A stretch of 6,226 nucleotides of DNA from Lachnospiraceae bacterium. Its GTDB lineage: Bacteria > Bacillota > Clostridia > Lachnospirales > Lachnospiraceae. A program made the position numbers and the translations under genes. Shown here one piece after another: positions 5,539 to 6,226 of the stretch (within the stretch, counting starts at the first letter, position 1; every line of letters starts with the position of its first letter). The DNA lies in NCBI GenBank assembly GCA_900755865.1, contig CAAEHZ010000056.1, positions 1 through 6,226 of the forward strand, written 5' to 3'. The notes under the pieces are model-generated. The model made no database searches. It worked only from the letters and a program-made list of their open reading frames with translations, and was not told the DNA's origin.

Positions 5539-5568
5539 TCAAATTTGCTCTTTCATTTGTTCCCTCCT
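5539..5568 (-). pseudogene. Orphan ribosome binding site with a five-codon frame (MKEQI) after metA
   Basis: A perfect AGGAGG (5568-5563) lies 12 bases after the metA stop. It is followed at 6 bases by ATG AAA GAG CAA ATT TGA (5556-5539). The spacer GAACAA is nearly the same as in front of the intact genes at 3063 and 5034, so this looks like a genuine translation start. Stops follow at once in this frame, and the terminator lies 25 bases further on. It is most simply the truncated front of a second gene of the metA operon. A true five-residue peptide is less likely. Confidence 0.4.
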
Positions 5569-5580
5569 GACCGGCTTTTC

Positions 5581-6226
5581 CTACAACTCGTATGGTGTTG
5601 TCTGATATACATAATAATTCAGCCAGTTGCTGTAAAGATTATTACTATGTGACCGCCACTGCAAAAGCGGCTTCTGCGTCGGGTCATCTTCCGGATAATA
5701 ATGCTGTGGAATCTGAATCGGCAGCCCCTTATTCAGGTCACGGTAATATTCATTATTTAATGTAAACCGGTCATATTCCGGATGACCTGCCACAAATATC
5801 TTTTTTCCTTCCTCTGCAATCGCAAGGAAAACACCTGCATCCTTTGACTCTGCAAGCACCGTCAGTTCCGGGCAGGCATGGATGGCATCAGAGGGCGTTT
5901 CTGTATGCCTGCTGTGCGGTGCCAGAAAAATATCGTCAAATCCTCTCACCAGCGGAATTTTCCGGTTCATCACCTGATGCTCGTACACTCCAAACAGCTT
6001 CTGGGGAAGCTGCCTCTTGTTGATTCCATAATAATGGTAGAAACCCGCCTGAGCCGCCCAGCAGATATGCAGGGTCGAGGTCACATGGGTTTCCGCCCAG
6101 TCCAGTATCTGACAGGTTTCCTCCCAGTAATCCACCTCTTCAAAGCTGATATCCTCCACCGGTGCGCCTGTCACTATCATGCCGTCAAACTTCCGGTTCT
6201 TTATTTCATCAAACGTAGTATAGAAC
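5581..6226 (-). CDS. metA: Homoserine O-acyltransferase MetA (predicted acetyl-CoA type), N-terminus outside the window
   Basis: The visible 214 residues begin FYTTFDEIKNRKFDGM and run to YQTTPYEL; the first 87 or so lie beyond the right edge. The ATG at 6180 is internal, because the frame continues upstream with family sequence. MetA acylates homoserine, committing it to methionine synthesis, in the cytoplasm. All visible catalytic residues are present: the nucleophile Cys in HICWAAQAG and the His and Glu in AGHPEYDR. Using E. coli numbering (window residue from the 6180 Met plus 102), these fall at 142, 235 and 237, exactly as known. Position 111 is Glu (TGAPVE), the residue associated with acetyl-CoA use in Bacillus-type MetA; succinyl-CoA enzymes have Gly there. 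The projected length of about 301 residues is normal. A terminator lies 68 bases downstream, with an orphan start signal in between. Confidence 0.93.
   Translation of the reverse strand, partial: FYTTFDEIKNRKFDGMIVTGAPVEDISFEEVDYWEETCQILDWAETHVTSTLHICWAAQAGFYHYYGINKRQLPQKLFGVYEHQVMNRKIPLVRGFDDIFLAPHSRHTETPSDAIHACPELTVLAESKDAGVFLAIAEEGKKIFVAGHPEYDRFTLNNEYYRDLNKGLPIQIPQHYYPEDDPTQKPLLQWRSHSNNLYSNWLNYYVYQTTPYEL

Noticed and set aside
1..6226. CRISPR array, tRNA/rRNA genes, riboswitches or an intact insertion sequence
   Set aside because: No regularly spaced repeats, no cloverleaf or T-box/SAM-type core, and no intact transposase with terminal inverted repeats were seen on either strand.

Overview
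The window looks like chromosomal DNA of an anaerobic, moderately low-GC Firmicute, most likely a Lachnospiraceae-type clostridium. The evidence is the strong AGGAGG ribosome binding sites, the sigma-A-like promoters with 17-base spacers, the intrinsic terminators, and the types of protein present. This is inferred from gene content; no marker gene is present. One gene at the left edge lies on the + strand. Nearly everything else reads leftward on the - strand.

Layout from left to right. Bases 2-592 (+) hold the C-terminal end of a large activase of the 2-hydroxyacyl-CoA dehydratase family, closed by a long stem-loop terminator. Bases 724-963 (-) encode a 79-residue coiled-coil protein of unknown role, behind a promoter region with a direct repeat. 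Bases 1213-2385 (-) encode a complete PatB/MalY-type PLP-dependent C-S lyase. Bases 2659-3063 (-) encode a small membrane protein with its own promoter and terminator. Bases 3144-4052 (-) encode a PHP-domain metallohydrolase. Bases 4070-4630 (-) encode an ADP-ribose-pyrophosphatase-like Nudix hydrolase. Bases 4666-5034 (-) hold a shortened Rpn/PD-(D/E)XK transposase-family gene. Bases 5581-6226 (-) hold most of metA, cut by the right edge.

The stretch 5035-5580 is the least ordinary part. It has a good leftward promoter, a hairpin-rich leader of about 225 bases ahead of the Rpn remnant, AT-rich palindromes, and a rightward 32-codon stub matching the C-terminal end of an XRE-type HTH repressor. 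It also has a bidirectional terminator and, just after metA, a strong Shine-Dalgarno followed by only five codons. With an unexplained open tail at 2562-2672, this suggests several genes lost by deletion.

Functionally, MetA (homoserine acylation) and PatB/MalY (cystathionine beta-lyase) belong to the same transsulfuration route to methionine, although they are not in one operon here. The Nudix and PHP genes are 17 bases apart and are probably cotranscribed, possibly from the promoter ahead of the Rpn remnant. I see no CRISPR array, tRNA, rRNA or intact insertion sequence, and no convincing evidence for a new multi-gene system. The best candidates for something undescribed are the structured leader and the unknown membrane and coiled-coil proteins.
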